From positions 33,180,867-33,244,866 of the forward strand of contig NC_133105.1 in the NCBI RefSeq assembly GCF_022965805.1: a stretch of DNA of 64,000 nt, written 5' to 3'. How positions within the stretch are numbered: the stretch's first letter is position 1; each line of letters opens with the position of its first letter. Made by a program: the position numbers and the translations under genes. Shown piece after piece: positions 11,244 through 24,211 of the stretch. The DNA is from Primulina eburnea. Lineage: Eukaryota > Streptophyta > Magnoliopsida > Lamiales > Gesneriaceae. A model generated the notes under the pieces. That model was given only the letters and a program-made list of their open reading frames with translations, was not told where the DNA came from and ran no database searches.

Positions 11244-13107
11244 TTTGGGATGTGTTCTTATGCAGCGAGGTCATGTGGTCACATATGCCTCAAGACAGTT
11301 GAAGACTCACGAGACTCGATACCCCATTCATGATCTTGAATTGACGGCTATCGTATTTGCACTAAAGATCTGGCGTCATTATCTTCATGGCGAGAAATTT
11401 GAGATCTATTCAGACCATAAAAGCCTAAAATACGTGTTTTCTCAGTCGGAGTTGAACATGTGGCAGCGTAGATGGCTTGATCTGTTAAAAGATTTTGATT
11501 GCGAGATCAAATATTATCCAGGGAAGTCAAATGCAGCAGTAGACGCCTTAAGTCAAAAGGTTTGCTCCTTATCCTTATCAACGATTGGTGTTACAAAGCT
11601 AGTTGAAAACTGTTGTTTCTCTGGATTAGAATTTTATACAGATAGGAGGCCACTACGACTTGTTGCTATTCAAGTTGAGCCAGACTTGATCATGAGGATC
11701 AAAGAAGCTCAACGAACCGATCAGAATGTGCAAAGATCGATTCAAATGGTCAGATCAGGGCATTTGTCAGAATATCAGGTGCGTGAGCATGTTTTGTACG
11801 TCAATAATCGTCTCGTAGTGCCAGATGTTTCAGACTTGAGACATCAGATTATGTCCGAAGCACACTGTAGTCGGTTCAGCATTCATCCTGGTGGCAGGAA
11901 GATGTACAATGATATGAAGACACAGTTCTGGTGGAAGCAGATGAAGTCAGACATCGCAGAGTATGTGTCTAAATGCTTGAACTGCCAACAGGTGAAAGCA
12001 GAGAGAAAGAAGCCCGGAGGGTTACTTCAGAGTTTAGCCATTCCAGAATGTAAATGGGATCACATTTCCATGGATTTCGTGACGAAGTTACCCCGATCTT
12101 CCCGAGGCTGTGATGCGATTTGGGTCGTTATCGACAGATTGACCAAATCAGCTTGTTTCATCCCGTACAGAATGACTTACAGACACGATCAGATGGCGGA
12201 GATATATGTTCGAGAGGTAGTCAGATTACATGGTGTTCCGAAGTCTATCATATCAGATCGTGATCCACGATTCACTTCACACTTCTGGCACAGTTTACAG
12301 CAGGCCTTAGGTACGACATTACGCCTGAGTACTGCGTATCATCCTCAAACAGACGGACAGTCAGAGCGGACTATCCAGACTTTAGAGGATATGTTGAGAG
12401 CCGTAGTGCTAGATTTTGGCCCTAGTTGGCAAGATTCTCTACCTCTTTGTGAATTTTCTTATAATAATAGCTATCAGACAAGCATTGAGATGGCACTGTT
12501 TGAAGCTTTATATGGCAAGAAGTGCAGATCTCCACTGTACTGGGATAACGTCTCAGAGGTACCAGAACTTGGGCCAGATATGATTCGTGACATGACTGAG
12601 AAGGTGAAAGTCATTCAGAAGAAAATGAAGACGGCACAAGATAGGCAAGCCAAATACGCTAATGTCAGACGTAGACCGTTGGTATTCGAGCAAGGAGACC
12701 GAGTATTTCTAAAGATTTCCCCATTCAGAGGCGTTGTCAGATTTGGTAAGCGTGGGAAGCTGTCTCCTAGATACATCGGTCCTTACGAGATCTTAGAGAA
12801 GATTGGCAACCGAGCTTATCGACTTGCTCTTCCTCCGTTATCCGGGATACATGATGTCTTTCATATGTCAATGTTGCGTAAATATATGCCGGATATTTCT
12901 CATGTCATTCAGCCTGACGAAGCTGAACTTGATCAGACCTTGAGCTATGTTGAGCAACCGATACAAATTCTTGATCGAAAAGAAAAGAAGCTCAGGACGA
13001 AGACTATTCCGTTAGTGAAAGTCCAATGGAGTCGTCATGGCATCGGAGAAGCGACTTGGGAGACAGAAACAAACATGCGACAGAAACATCCCGAGCTATT
13101 TATTTAA
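11244..13107 (+). pseudogene. Element A pol fragment: RNase H, integrase, chromodomain
   Basis: An uninterrupted 620-codon Ty3/Gypsy pol frame covers the last part of RNase H ([11 protein letters not shown], then DHKSLKYVFSQ), the integrase zinc region ([10 protein letters not shown] ... [10 protein letters not shown]), the integrase core ([25 protein letters not shown]), and a chromodomain-like end (VKVQWSRHGIGEATWE ... KHPELFI). It is very similar to element B at 38501-41240. The first codon offered is TTG and is not a real start: gag, protease and reverse transcriptase are cut off by the LTR that ends at 11243. Within the fragment I see no stop. A polypurine tract and LTR follow. Confidence 0.92.
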
Positions 13108-13168
13108 TGTAAGTAATTTTTCAGTCTTGATTATATTACTTGTCATGTATGTTTAGTAGATTGCCTGC

Positions 13169-13206
13169 GATTTCGAGGACGAAATCATTTCTTAGAGGGG
13201 GAGAAA
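13169..13206 (+). other. Element A pre-PPT hairpin and polypurine tract
   Basis: The hairpin GATTTCG-AGGA-CGAAATC (13169-13186) is followed by the purine run agagggggagaaa ending at 13206, directly before the LTR start TGTAAGG. Relative to Gypsy-1 the outer pair A-T is replaced by G-C. Confidence 0.8.
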
Positions 13207-13307
13207 TGTAAGGCTCGAGATTATTAGTTTTCATTGTCGTACGACTCGGGGGATATGAGAATGAATGTCATAAGATGAAAGTACAAAATATTTCATGTGT
13301 GAGAGGT

Positions 13308-13568
13308 CGCACCCGCGCTTAGAACAAGAGTGCACCCGCGGTCATAAATTATGGAATTTTGAATGTGCTGCCGAAGCCACACCGCACCTGCGGTGCTAGG
13401 AGACACCGCACCCGCGGTGTATGGACAGAAAGTTTGCAATTTTATGCGAAGCAAGACCGCACCCGCGGTCTTGCAGAGACCGCACCCGCGGTCGCTCTTT
13501 TGGGAAAATAAAAGGGTTGCCGAAGGCAATGCGCACCCGCGGTCTAGAGGTTTGCGCACCCGCGGTCG
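13308..13568 (+). repeat. GC-rich palindrome array upstream of LTR TATA box (element A)
   Basis: Around eight imperfect copies of gaccgcacccgcggtc, an almost self-complementary 16-mer, are spread through AT-rich sequence. The last copy ends about 45 bp before the TATA-like tatatata at 13613. Equivalent arrays sit at the same LTR position in the other Gypsy LTRs here. Confidence 0.8.
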
Positions 13569-14541
13569 TGTGTGTTACACAATGAAATGGCCATGTGTTA
13601 CTTTACATGCAAGATATATATAGAGGTGTTCATTTCCTTCCAATTCAGCTGAAACCACCGAGAGAGAGAAAGGCTAAAGGAGAAGGAAAGTTCTTTCAAT
13701 TTAAAGTTAGATTTCTCAAGATTTAGCCATCCGAATTATATTCCGAGTTGAGATTCTTATTCCTCGCTTCAAGGGCTTCAAGGTGATGTAAGTTTCCTTC
13801 GATTCCATCATGGTTCAGATTTTATGGATTGAGGAAATTATAATATGATGGTTATATTGTGTTCTTGATATAATGAGCATCGTATATTCATTACCGGATT
13901 GAATATCGGATATCAGATGCTATTATTATAATTTCCAGCATGTATATGCATAAGATTTTGCATATTTTCATAGTTTGAAATGGTTATGATACTGATTATG
14001 AGTTGAGGGTATTGATTATTGGTATAGGATGAGATTTAGATTGATCGGTATTGAAGAATCAAGCCGTTATACCGTCGAATTGTATCAGAATCAATTACTG
14101 AATTGTATATGTGTTATATTGAGTTAGAAATTGATAGAAGATATATCAATATTGTCATTTCAGATTCGGATTGACAGATTTAATATTGACTTGGAGACTT
14201 GGAGTCTTCCTACGACAAGAAAGGTATAAGCCATGTTTGTTTGGGAAGCCACAACTCAAATAAGATATCATTTGAGTTTCCCAACCAAAATCACATACTA
14301 GAATTGTTGTGTATATATGTTAACATGTTTATGAATTGTTTATAGAATTATATTCAAATCTTGTAACATGATTTTGCTTTGATTATAGAATTGTATTCAA
14401 GCATTTAAGATCATTGTGATATTCAGATATGAATATGAGCATGCTTTGTTTACAGATTGATATTCATTGCATTTAAGATAGGAGAGTCGTTGACAGCCAT
14501 TGTCAAATATCTAGATGTTCGGTGTATCTCAGCTTAGGAGC

Positions 14542-16109
14542 TGTGACACCTCTGACCTCTTTAAATAAAATACACAGCGGAAATTAAAATTTTCTTTAAA
14601 ATATGGAAGGAGTTTCAAAATACATTTCTTTAAACATCTTTACAAAATAACAATACATGGTCATTCGAATGACATAACAAAATACAAAGCATCATTCCTA
14701 TGATCATGCCAAAATCTTCCTTCCAACGGTGTATGCATATGACCCCCTGTCCACAGTCCACGTCCCGGGCCTCCACTCTGATCTGCATCACATGAAATAA
14801 CTGAAATGAGAATAAATCTCAACAAGTAGAACTCTTACATAGCAATGAACATATACTCTGTAAAACATAGCTTTGAAATCATAAATACCATCAACTCTGA
14901 ATCATAAACTCTGAACATGAATATCATAGCAATAGCATATAAATGAGATGGTATTTCTCTTTACTCTAGGGATTGATATCAATAGTATCTCTGCTCTGGG
15001 GTGCTCGTATCCCAAATCGATATAAACCGATAACTCTGAGGGATATAAGCCTATGGTCGTTGATCAACTAATTGCATGCAATCTCTGACTATGTATTTAT
15101 CAATCCAGAAAACATTTAAACTCTCTCTTGGCATTAAAAACACTTTGAAACTCTATCTTTACTCTTGTATTCCCTTTGAACAATAATTGAGACATCAATT
15201 GACTCCAATAAACATAGCAATGGAATCAATACATAACAATGAATCAATTGAAGGGAATATCATATTAAAACCTTTAAAACACAATACATATAACATCATG
15301 TGAGCAAAAAGGATGAATTTACACTTACAAACAAATAGAACATCTCAATCAAAGCTCTTGAACACCACCTACCACAATAATCCATAAATAACACCAACAT
15401 CAACTCTATATCCAAGAATCCAAGCTAAATAATCCATAAATCCACAAGAACAACAAACCCAAGTCAACTCTTAACTCAAAACCTTAAAAGAATCGCACCA
15501 AAAGCTTACCTTAGCTTCCTAGCACCAAGGAGAACCACGATCTCAAGTCGAAAATTGAACTAGATGCTTGAATCGAAGATAGGAAGTGAAAGAAATGGAA
15601 GAAAACCCTTGCAAATGGAGAGAAAATCGGAAATGAGAAGGAAGGAAAAGGGAAATTATGGCCAACCACTCCCAAAAAGTAACTTAAAATCTCGCCCATA
15701 CCTAGACCGCGGGTGCGCTACCACAAGCACCGCGGGTGCGCCTAGCTCACGGCACAACACAAAATTCTGGAACACTGGGACCGCGGGTGCGGTGCTCACC
15801 GCGGGTGCGGTGCTAACTCTACCGCGGGTGCGGTCCTACTACGACTTCCCAACTCCAAAATCATGAACAGTCGACCGCGGGTGCACTCCTTGCACTACCG
15901 CTGGTGCACTATGGTCACGGCAATGATCAAAACTCAACCAACCAAAATCGATCCGAAACTCTGAAACGAACAACCAACAACAACTAACACCTCAAGAACA
16001 TAATAACCAATAATACTATGGCCCAAAACACAACTCTAAACATCTAATCACATAACCTAAATAACATGAAAAGCTTAAACCGTACCGTACACCGCGCTCG
16101 GCTATTACA
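14542..16109 (-). repeat. Solo LTR of the element D family
   Basis: This 1568-bp repeat runs from TGTGACACC to GGCTATTACA on the + strand, so the LTR reads on the minus strand. It is nearly identical to the 3' LTR of element D (27753-29344). It is flanked by the perfect 5-bp duplication ggagc (14537-14541 and 16110-16114), with no internal region, so it is a solo LTR left by LTR-LTR recombination. It contains gcaccgcgggtgcg-type palindromes at 15705-15910. Confidence 0.95.
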
Positions 16110-16726
16110 GGAGCAGCCCTGACTCCTATTGCAGTCGTTGATACAGCTCAGACCGAAGCCTAGGAATAAGACGTACAGTCACCCCGAGTGGGAGGGTAGG
16201 TGACAGCCATTGACGTCTTATTCACACCGGGATCCCTAGAGTTATAGTCGAGTCGTGTCCAGACATGATTTGATTCGCATTGCATGTTTATATGGATGTC
16301 ATTCATAATAGCATGTTTCATGTTTTAGATTGATTATATGCATGTATACATGTTTTTACTGGGATTTGTTCTCACCGGAGTTTCCGGCTGTTGTTATGTT
16401 TGTATGTGTGCATAACAACAGGTGGGGCAGGATCTGGGTCACGCAGAGGATGAGAGATGGACATAGCGTGGTGATCTCGGGCATAGCAGAAGAACTAGTA
16501 GTTATACTTTTGACATGTACAGTATTTAATTACTAGTGGTTAAGAATGGATGGAACAAGACATGTTGTACCTTATGTTTGTACATTATGTTTGTAAAATA
16601 AATAAAGACTTTATGCTTGTTTATACAACATTAGAATAAATGTTGAAAAGCGAAAATTTTGACCCACTTTTTATATTAACGATCCATTGAATCCCAAAGA
16701 AAAGAATTAGAGCCCGGGTCCCCACA

Positions 16727-19018
16727 CTTGTCATCCTCAAACGGATGGACAAACTGAAGTTGTCAATTGAACTTTGGGAACACTTTTGCGTGCTATTTTT
16801 AAAAAGAACTTGGATTGACATTTCTATGGACTTTATTTTGGGGTTGCCTAGGACTAAGAAAGGGAGGGATTCTATTTTTGTTGTTGTGGATAGATTCTCT
16901 AAGATGGCACATTTTATAGCTTGTCATAAAACCGATGATGCTTCAAACATCGCGGATTTGTTCTTTAGAGAAGTCGTTAGGTTGCATGGCATTCCTAGGA
17001 CTACTGTTTCTGGTCGCGATGTTATATTCTTGAGTTATTTTTGGAAGAATTTATGGGCTAAACTTGGCACAAAATTGTTGTTTTCTACTACTTGTCATCC
17101 TCAAACGGATGGACAAACTGAAGTTGTCAATAGAACTTTGGGAACACTTTTGCGTGCTATTCTTAAAATGAACTTGGATTGACATTTCTATGGAATTTAT
17201 TTTGGGGTTGCCTAGGATTAAAAAGGGGAGGGATTCTATTTTTGTTGTTGTGGATAGATTCTCTAAGATGGCACATTTTATAGCTTGTCATAAAACCGAT
17301 GATGCTTCAAACATTGCGGATTTTTTCTTTAGAGAAGTCGTTAGGTTGCATGGCATTCCTAGGACTACTGTTTCTGGTCGCGATGTTAAATTCTTGAGTT
17401 ACTTTTGGAAGACTTTATGGGCTAAACTTGGCACAAAATTGTTGTTTTCTACTACTTGTCATCCTCAAACTGATGGACAAACTGAAGTTGTCAATAGAAC
17501 TTTGGGAACACTTCTGCGTGCTATTCTTAAAAAGAACTTGGATTGACATTTCTATGGACTTTATTTTGGGGTTGCCTAGGACTAATAAGGGGAGGGATTC
17601 TATTTTTGTTGTTGTTGATAGATTCACTAAGATGGCACATTTTATAGCTTGTCATAAAACCGATGATGCTTCAAACATGGCGGATTTGTTCTTTAGAGAA
17701 GTCGTTAGGTTGCATGGCATGCCTAGGACTATTGTTTCTGGTCGCGATGTTATATTCTAAAGTTACTTTTGGAAGACTTTATGGGCTAAACTTGGCACAA
17801 AATTGTTGTTTTCTACTACTTGTCATCCTCAAACGGATGGACAAACTGAAGTTGTCAATAGAACTTTGGGAACACTTCTGCGTGCTATTCTTAAAAATAA
17901 CTTGGATTTACATTTCTATGGACTTTATTTTGGGGTTGCCTAGGACTAATAAGAGGAGGGATTCTATTTTTGTTGTTGTGGATAGATTCTCTAAGATGGC
18001 ACATTTTATAGCTTGTCATAAAACCGATGATGCTTCAAACATGGCGGATTTGTTCTTTAGAGAAGTCGTTAGGTTGCATGGCATGCCTAGGACTATTGTT
18101 TCTGGTCGCGATGTTATATTCTTGAGTTACTTTTGGAAGACTTTATGGGCTAAACTTGGCACAAAATTGTTGTTTTCTACTACTTGTCATCCTCAAACGG
18201 ATGGACAAACTGAAGTTGTCAATAGAACTTGGGAATACTTTTGCGTGTTATTCTTAAAAAGAACTTGGATTGACATTTCTATGGACTTTATTTTGGGGTT
18301 GCCTAGGACTAAGAAGGGGAGTGATTCTATTTTTGTTGTTGTGGATAGATTCTCTAAGATGGCACATTTTATAGCTTGTCATAAAACCGATGATGCTTCA
18401 AACATTGCGGATTTGTTCTTTAGAGAAGTCGTTAGGTTGCATGGCATTCCTAGGACTACTGTTTCTGGTCGCGATGTTATATTCTTGAGTTACTTTTGGA
18501 CGACTTTATGGGCTAAACTTGGTACAAAATTATTGTTTTCTACTACTTGTCATCCTCAAACGGATGGACAAACTGAAGTTGCCAATAGAACTTTGGGAAC
18601 AATTTTGCGTGCTATTCTTAAAATGAACTTGGATTGACATTTCTATGGACTTTATTTTGGGGTTGCCTAGGATTAAGAAGGGGAGGGATTCTATTTTTGT
18701 TGTTGTGGATAGATTCTCTAAGATGGCACATTTTATAGCTTGTCATAAAACCGATGATGCTTCAAACATCGCGGATTTGTTCTTTAGAGAAGTCGTTAGG
18801 TTGCATGGCATTCCTAGGACTACTGTTTCTGGTCGCGATTTTAAATTCTTGAGTTACTTTTGGAAGACTTTATGGGCTAAACTTGGTACAAAATTGTTGT
18901 TTTCTACTACTTGTAATTCTCAAACGGATGGACAAACTGAAGTTGTCAATAGAACTTTGGGAACACTTCTGCATGCTATTCTTAAAAAGAACTTGGATTG
19001 ACATTTCTATGGACTTTA
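16727..19018 (+). repeat. Tandem array of a 364-bp Gypsy integrase fragment
   Basis: Six head-to-tail units start at 16817, 17181, 17545, 17909, 18272 and 18636 (364 bp, one of 363), with a partial unit at each end. Each encodes the same piece of integrase core, from MDFILGLPR through [12 protein letters not shown] and [16 protein letters not shown], then stops at NLD. This lineage differs from elements A, B and D and resembles CRM/Reina-type integrases. Because 364 is not a multiple of three, the frame shifts at every unit. The second catalytic Asp region reads SGRD where working integrases have SDRD, in every unit, so the founder was already dead. Units 3 and 4 share private variants. The array is bounded on both sides by LTR ends. 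Confidence 0.93.
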
Positions 19019-21143
19019 TGTGGGGACCCGGACGCTAATCTTTTTATTAATCATCGTTGGGATTTAATTATCAGTTCTGATAAACAGGGTCTAAAAAATT
19101 TTCTTTTTAAAATGTAAATGCGGAAGGTAATGGAATCTAAATAATATACATCTCAGTATAAAATACAGTTCAGTATAAAAGTACAATGCTGTACATTCTA
19201 AATCTAAGGTTCGGTTACTAAGTTCAAGTAATAAACCAAAACCTACAGTAAGTCCGGAATCACCACGCTAACTCTTCTTCTCTCCTTATCCTCTTGACCT
19301 CGATCCAGCCCCACCTGTTGTCATGCACACATACAAAACAAGACAACAGCCGGATAACTCCGGTGAGAATAAATCCCAGTATAAAACATGGTAAACATGC
19401 ATATACACAAAGTAAATCATGAATTATTCTATCATGAATAAACTAAAAGCAATAGGTTTCATAATCTATGAAATCAAATCAAATAAGCATGCAACACAAA
19501 TCAGTTAAACATGCTACTCAAATCAAATCATAAAAACATGCTATCATAACTGAAAGCAATAGCAATGGGTTTCATAGTCTATGAAACCACATCCATAAAC
19601 GCATGCAGTTCTAGTCAAATCATGTCTAGACTCGACTCCATGCTGACTCTAGGGATCCCGGTGTGAATAAGACTTCAATGGCTGTCACCTACCCTCCCAC
19701 TCGGGGTGAATGTACGTCTTATTCCTAGACTTTGGTCTGAGCTGTATCGACGGCTGCAATAGGAGTTAGAGCTGCTCCTAAGCTGAGATACACCGAACAT
19801 CTAGAGGTATGACTGTCTGTCAAGACTCTCCTATATGAAATGCAATGCATATAAATCTATAAACAGAGCAGTAGCATATCAGCATATAACAAAGCATATT
19901 CATATCAGAATATAACAATAATCTAGTATGTGATTTTATTGAGAAACTCAAATAGGATCTTATTTGAGTTGTGTCTTCCCGAATATCACATGAATTATAC
20001 ATTTGTCGTCCCGGTCTGACGAAGACGATGACCTGTATTCAAATCTGTCCATATCCAATCTGAAAAGACAATATCGAATACATAGTATCAATAAATAACT
20101 CAATACACAATCTGTTCGATCAATACTCAAATCAGTATATAATCTGATCAATATCTGAACAAGACACAATTCAATTCATATCATCGACATCACAATATAA
20201 TCTGAATAATTACAGAGTCTGATCAATCTCCATCAATACTGAATCTGATCAATATCAATCTACTGATGTTTCGACGGCATAACAATACAATCTGAATAAC
20301 CCCGTCAGTTCTGTACATCACAAATATAATTCTCGAACCCATAATCTGTGTCACTACAATTCATAATCTGAATATTAACACAATTCTGATATAGAATCTC
20401 GGTCAATATCTTTCGAAAATTATAACAATTACTGAAACAGTCTGTTCTTTAATCTGACTTCAATTCTATAATGTCTACGGCAGTAGAAATACCATATCTG
20501 AATCATATTCGATTCTAGCAACATCATATTTTCAAAACATCTTAAAACGTAACAAAACTTACGTCCTTGTGTAGCTCGTAGCACAAGAAGCACGATACTA
20601 CGTTCGGATTCGAATTCTGAGACACGGATTCTTCGTAAATTAAATTCTAAAAGGCGTAAGGAAATTCTCCTCAAGATCTCGACCTTCTTCTGAGTTTTCT
20701 GAGGAATAAAACGTGTCATCAACTTATATATATACTGCATGCAAATCTGGAAACGTGGCATCACTTTTCAAGCAACACGCATGACCGCGGGTGCGCTACG
20801 TACAAGACCGCGGGTGCAGGGTCACTACCGCGGGTGCGGTCCATCTTGCACCGCGGGTGCGGTGTCGCTTCGAATAAAATTTGCCAACTTTCTGTCCATG
20901 CACCGTGGGTGCGGTCTTGGTTGCACCGCGGGTGCGGTGTGGCTTCGGCCTTTCTGGCAAAAATCCACAATTGCATGACCGCGGGTGCACTCCTGCTCTG
21001 GGCGCGGGTGCGGTCTTGCAAACCCTATTTTCTCATATCTTTTCTTCCCTCATTGCACGTCATGCATTCTCATATCTTCCGAGTCTCATGTTAATGTAGA
21101 TTGATAATCTTGGTTATCGATTCTGTAATTCTTGGGCCTTACA
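19019..21143 (-). repeat. Element C 3' LTR (2125 bp)
   Basis: It runs from TGTGGGGACCC to GGCCTTACA on the + strand. A minus-strand polypurine tract follows at 21144-21160, so this is the 3' LTR of a reverse element. It carries GC-rich palindromes (20782-21015), a TATA box (about 20725-20734), the gaataagac hairpin (19665-19724) and the ccgg hairpin (19349-19364). Two tttcatag-ctatgaaa palindromes lie near 19455 and 19570. It is close to the solo LTR at 24675-26784. Confidence 0.9.
20782..21015 (-). repeat. GC-rich palindrome array in element C LTR
   Basis: About eight copies of accgcgggtgcggt-like sequence in 234 bp. In the element's direction the array ends about 48 bp before the TATA box. 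Open frames across it on both strands are artefacts of the repeat. Confidence 0.8.
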
Positions 21144-22064
21144 TTTCTCTCCCTCTTAGGTCTGAGTTCGTCCCCGAACTCACAAACAATCACTTCAAAG
21201 AAAACAGAGGAAATGCATAACAGAGTTTAAACCAAAACTCAAATATCTGATTCCGGTCTGGAATAAGAATTCACTAAGTATAATGTCATAATGCTTCTCT
21301 AGTCCTTCTGACAGAATCAATCTTGTCATGTTGGTTATACAACATCTGTATATGTCAATCAGAGTTTATAACAAACCACTACGGGTAGTTGTTATCCAGT
21401 CTTCTTATCTCAAATCAAGGACATATGCAATCTTTAGCTTCAAATACCAATTGTCATCATCCGACGTTGGTTTCTTAAGTCTGTCCATTCTGAACTGTCT
21501 TAGTAGCTATTGTCATATAGTAATTCATACAGTGACAATAATTCATAACATTTAGTGCTAACATCCAGCACTAAAGCTGTACCAACATCTTCTAATATCT
21601 GGCTAATACATTCTGACAGTCTGTCAATCTGTAAAGCCATCTAAGAGAGAGCTCGTGATATATTCTGTCACGAATACAAACTCAAGCAAAATCACAATCT
21701 GACATAATCTACTTTGTCATTCTGATATTTCTGACCACTTCTCTGACATCAGTCTGTGTCTTTTGGTCATGTTTGTACATTATCTGGTACAAACTGATAG
21801 ATATATATTGATCAATCTGTCAATCACAATCATATCATATCATAATCTGGAAATTATTGTAGTAATTTCATTACGAAATTCATCGAATTATACTCCCCAT
21901 TTCTCATCAGACATATACAAATTCTGTAATACATCTTCTGATTTATATCTTTCTGTCTTTTCTGTTAGTGATTCATACATATCAGTACAATTTCTGCCAA
22001 CATTTCGGTACAAATTCTGTCATAACTGACTTAATCTGTCTATATCAAAACTGTCTGTTCGAAT

Positions 22065-24211
22065 TGTTAGAGTAGGTGCCAGTCGAGCCAAGTGTTGGCC
22101 GAGTGTTCACAATGAAACTCTATGTATAAGCAATCTTTATTTTAGTAATATTTGATATTATTATTTTGGCACATCTTTATCTGTATACCCATGCTAGTTG
22201 CATAGATAAAGCCCTTGAATATACAAATGGTAGAAAGAATATGAGATGCTCATTTGATGAGTATCATGAAACTCATATTTGTAATACTGTATATTCTAAA
22301 CGGTTCCTAGTCGATTCAGCCGCCACTAAGAAGGATATAGGCCGCTCGAGTTAGAGACTAGTATATGCGATGTGAGTACCATGTTTCATTGGTAGGGGAC
22401 ATTGTGATGTCCGAGCATGCAGATAGGTGCTCCTGGTAGATTGCATTGAACAACCCTCCATTAAAGGACTTTCCAAGTGGTTCTCACTTATCGAGTGGAA
22501 AAGTCCTGGTTTATGGTTGTACAGAATTAGTCCTTATGACCCGGGACAACATTGAGACTCTATGTGCTAGAATTACACTTTGACTTGTTTACCGACTCTC
22601 ATGGGGTCATCAGGTGGCAAGGTTGGGTGTTCTGTCGAAACATATAGGAGTCGATGCATTGTAGTCGGGGATTCACCGCTTACCTTCGGGTATGGATATC
22701 CTATGTGTTATCATGTGTATGTAGGTTGAAATCTCTGGCCAGAGTGTGGTGGTAATTATGAAAGGGGTTTCATAGATTACACCATCGATGCAACTACAAC
22801 ATGACACATAGTATCGATTCATTGACAACTCTCGATAAACCAATGGTTGTTGAATCGGTCGGGATATATGAGTTGAAGGGACCGTACTGTACGCTAACCA
22901 TAATTGAATGGTTCTTGCAGGCACTATCATTTGATACCTAGGGAATCATGTAAGCGATGTTGCTAGGCGTTTAACATGGTTGGTTGGGTACTATCAGACT
23001 TGAGTTCTGACGTTCTTGTTATCAAGGGGTTGATAAGTAAGAATGGAGCAATTGGGGTATGCTCATATCAGGACATGTTTATTCCGAATCACATGGAGAT
23101 GTGAACCCACGGCTAGTTGTATCAATGAACCATTGAGGGCCACACAAGTGCTGGCTTTCTAGAACCCGTTGAGAAGTAAAAATAGTTCAATGTGTTAAAC
23201 GGCTTATAAAGGAGTTTATAAGCGTAAGGAAAATTAGAAGTATGACTTCTATAAAGGAGAAACTAGTTCAATGTGTTGAACGACTTATAAATGAGTTTAT
23301 AAGTGTAAGAGAAAATAGAAGTATGACTTCTATGAGAGAAATGTAAATTTTAATTTATGGAAGTGTTCCTAAATTAAAAGTTGGCCAAATAAATAATGTA
23401 TTTGAAAATTGTGATTTTCATAAACATTATTATGGACTAAATTAAATTAATTCAAGTGTTGAATTAATTAAACACTAGTGGGCCTAGTAGAGTCCAAGTA
23501 ATTAAATTAATTCAAATGTTGGATTAATTAAATACCATTGGGTCTAGTAGAGCCCAATTAGAAATAATTATTAAACTAGTGGGCTTGAGTAAAATCAAGT
23601 AATGGTTAAATGGTCTCAAATGTGTTTGAGACATTTAAATAAAAGTTCATGGGCCTTGTAATTGTTACAAGCCCAAATAGAATGTGCATGGGGAGATGAA
23701 AGGTTGGGAAACAACTTTTTGTATAACCAAGGCATGGCATGCAACTATCTTTACTTAACTTTTCCCACAACCAAGAAAATGTCTCTCCTTCTCTCCAATG
23801 GATGAATAGTGCCAAAAATACTATTCACTTTCTCTCGAATTTTTCTTTCTTCAATGGTTGAAGAAACACTCTCTTCTCAAATGAAAAATCCTCATATTTT
23901 TCTAGTGCAAAATATGAGGGGATCTACCTAGTTGGTGGTGGGCTTAATTTGAAGGAAAGATTCAAGGTAGGAGGAAGCTTGTAGATTTCTTCATGCCATT
24001 CAAGAGCTTTGTTGTTTAACAACAAAGTTGGAGCCATACATCAATCCTTGTGATTGATAGGTAAAACTTCTAAACACCCTATGTATGACATTATGAATGT
24101 TTTTTTATTGTATTAGCTACACTTAGTCATGGTGGCCGAAAATTTTAGCTAAAAATTTTAGATTTTTGAACTTCCGTTGCGCTTCCGGTCACCGTAACCG
24201 ATCACCTTTCA
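22065..24211 (+). repeat. Copia solo LTR (2147 bp)
   Basis: It runs from TGTTAGAG to CCTTTCA and matches the Copia-1 3' LTR along its length. It is flanked by the perfect duplication cgaat (22060-22064 and 24212-24216), with no internal sequence. It interrupts the internal region of element C. The seven stem-loops are kept at 23447-23674, several with altered but still paired arms. Confidence 0.95.
23447..23674 (+). repeat. Run of seven stem-loops in Copia solo LTR
   Basis: The order is as in Copia-1: about 23447-23469, 23479-23495, 23508-23530, 23537-23558, 23581-23600, 23608-23637 and 23651-23674. The sixth reads GTCTCAAA / TTTGAGAC with an outer TAAAT / ATTTA; Copia-1 has CTCAAA / TTTGAG with ATTG / CAAT. 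The seventh is GGGC-TTGTAA / TTACAA-GCCC. Confidence 0.75.

Larger units (their letters stand above)
13207..16726 (+). repeat. Element A 3' LTR, split by a solo LTR
   Basis: The LTR runs from TGTAAGG to GGGTCCCCACA. Removing the nested repeat (14542-16109) and one 5-bp duplication leaves about 1.95 kb. It has GC-rich palindromes (13308-13568), then a TATA box at about 13613, then the gaataagac hairpin (16164-16223) and the ccgg hairpin (16374-16388). The right end abuts the integrase-fragment array. Open frames inside it are not genes. Confidence 0.9.

Noticed and set aside
13293..13623. Open frames through accgcacccgcggt repeats (and similar frames near 15700, 20900, 24800, 28950 and 38200)
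   Set aside because: Same artefact of GC-rich repeats; the frame differs between related LTRs.
17663..18637. 324-codon integrase-like frame in the tandem array
   Set aside because: It crosses unit borders, repeats the same domain and only stays open through chance indels, so it is not a gene.
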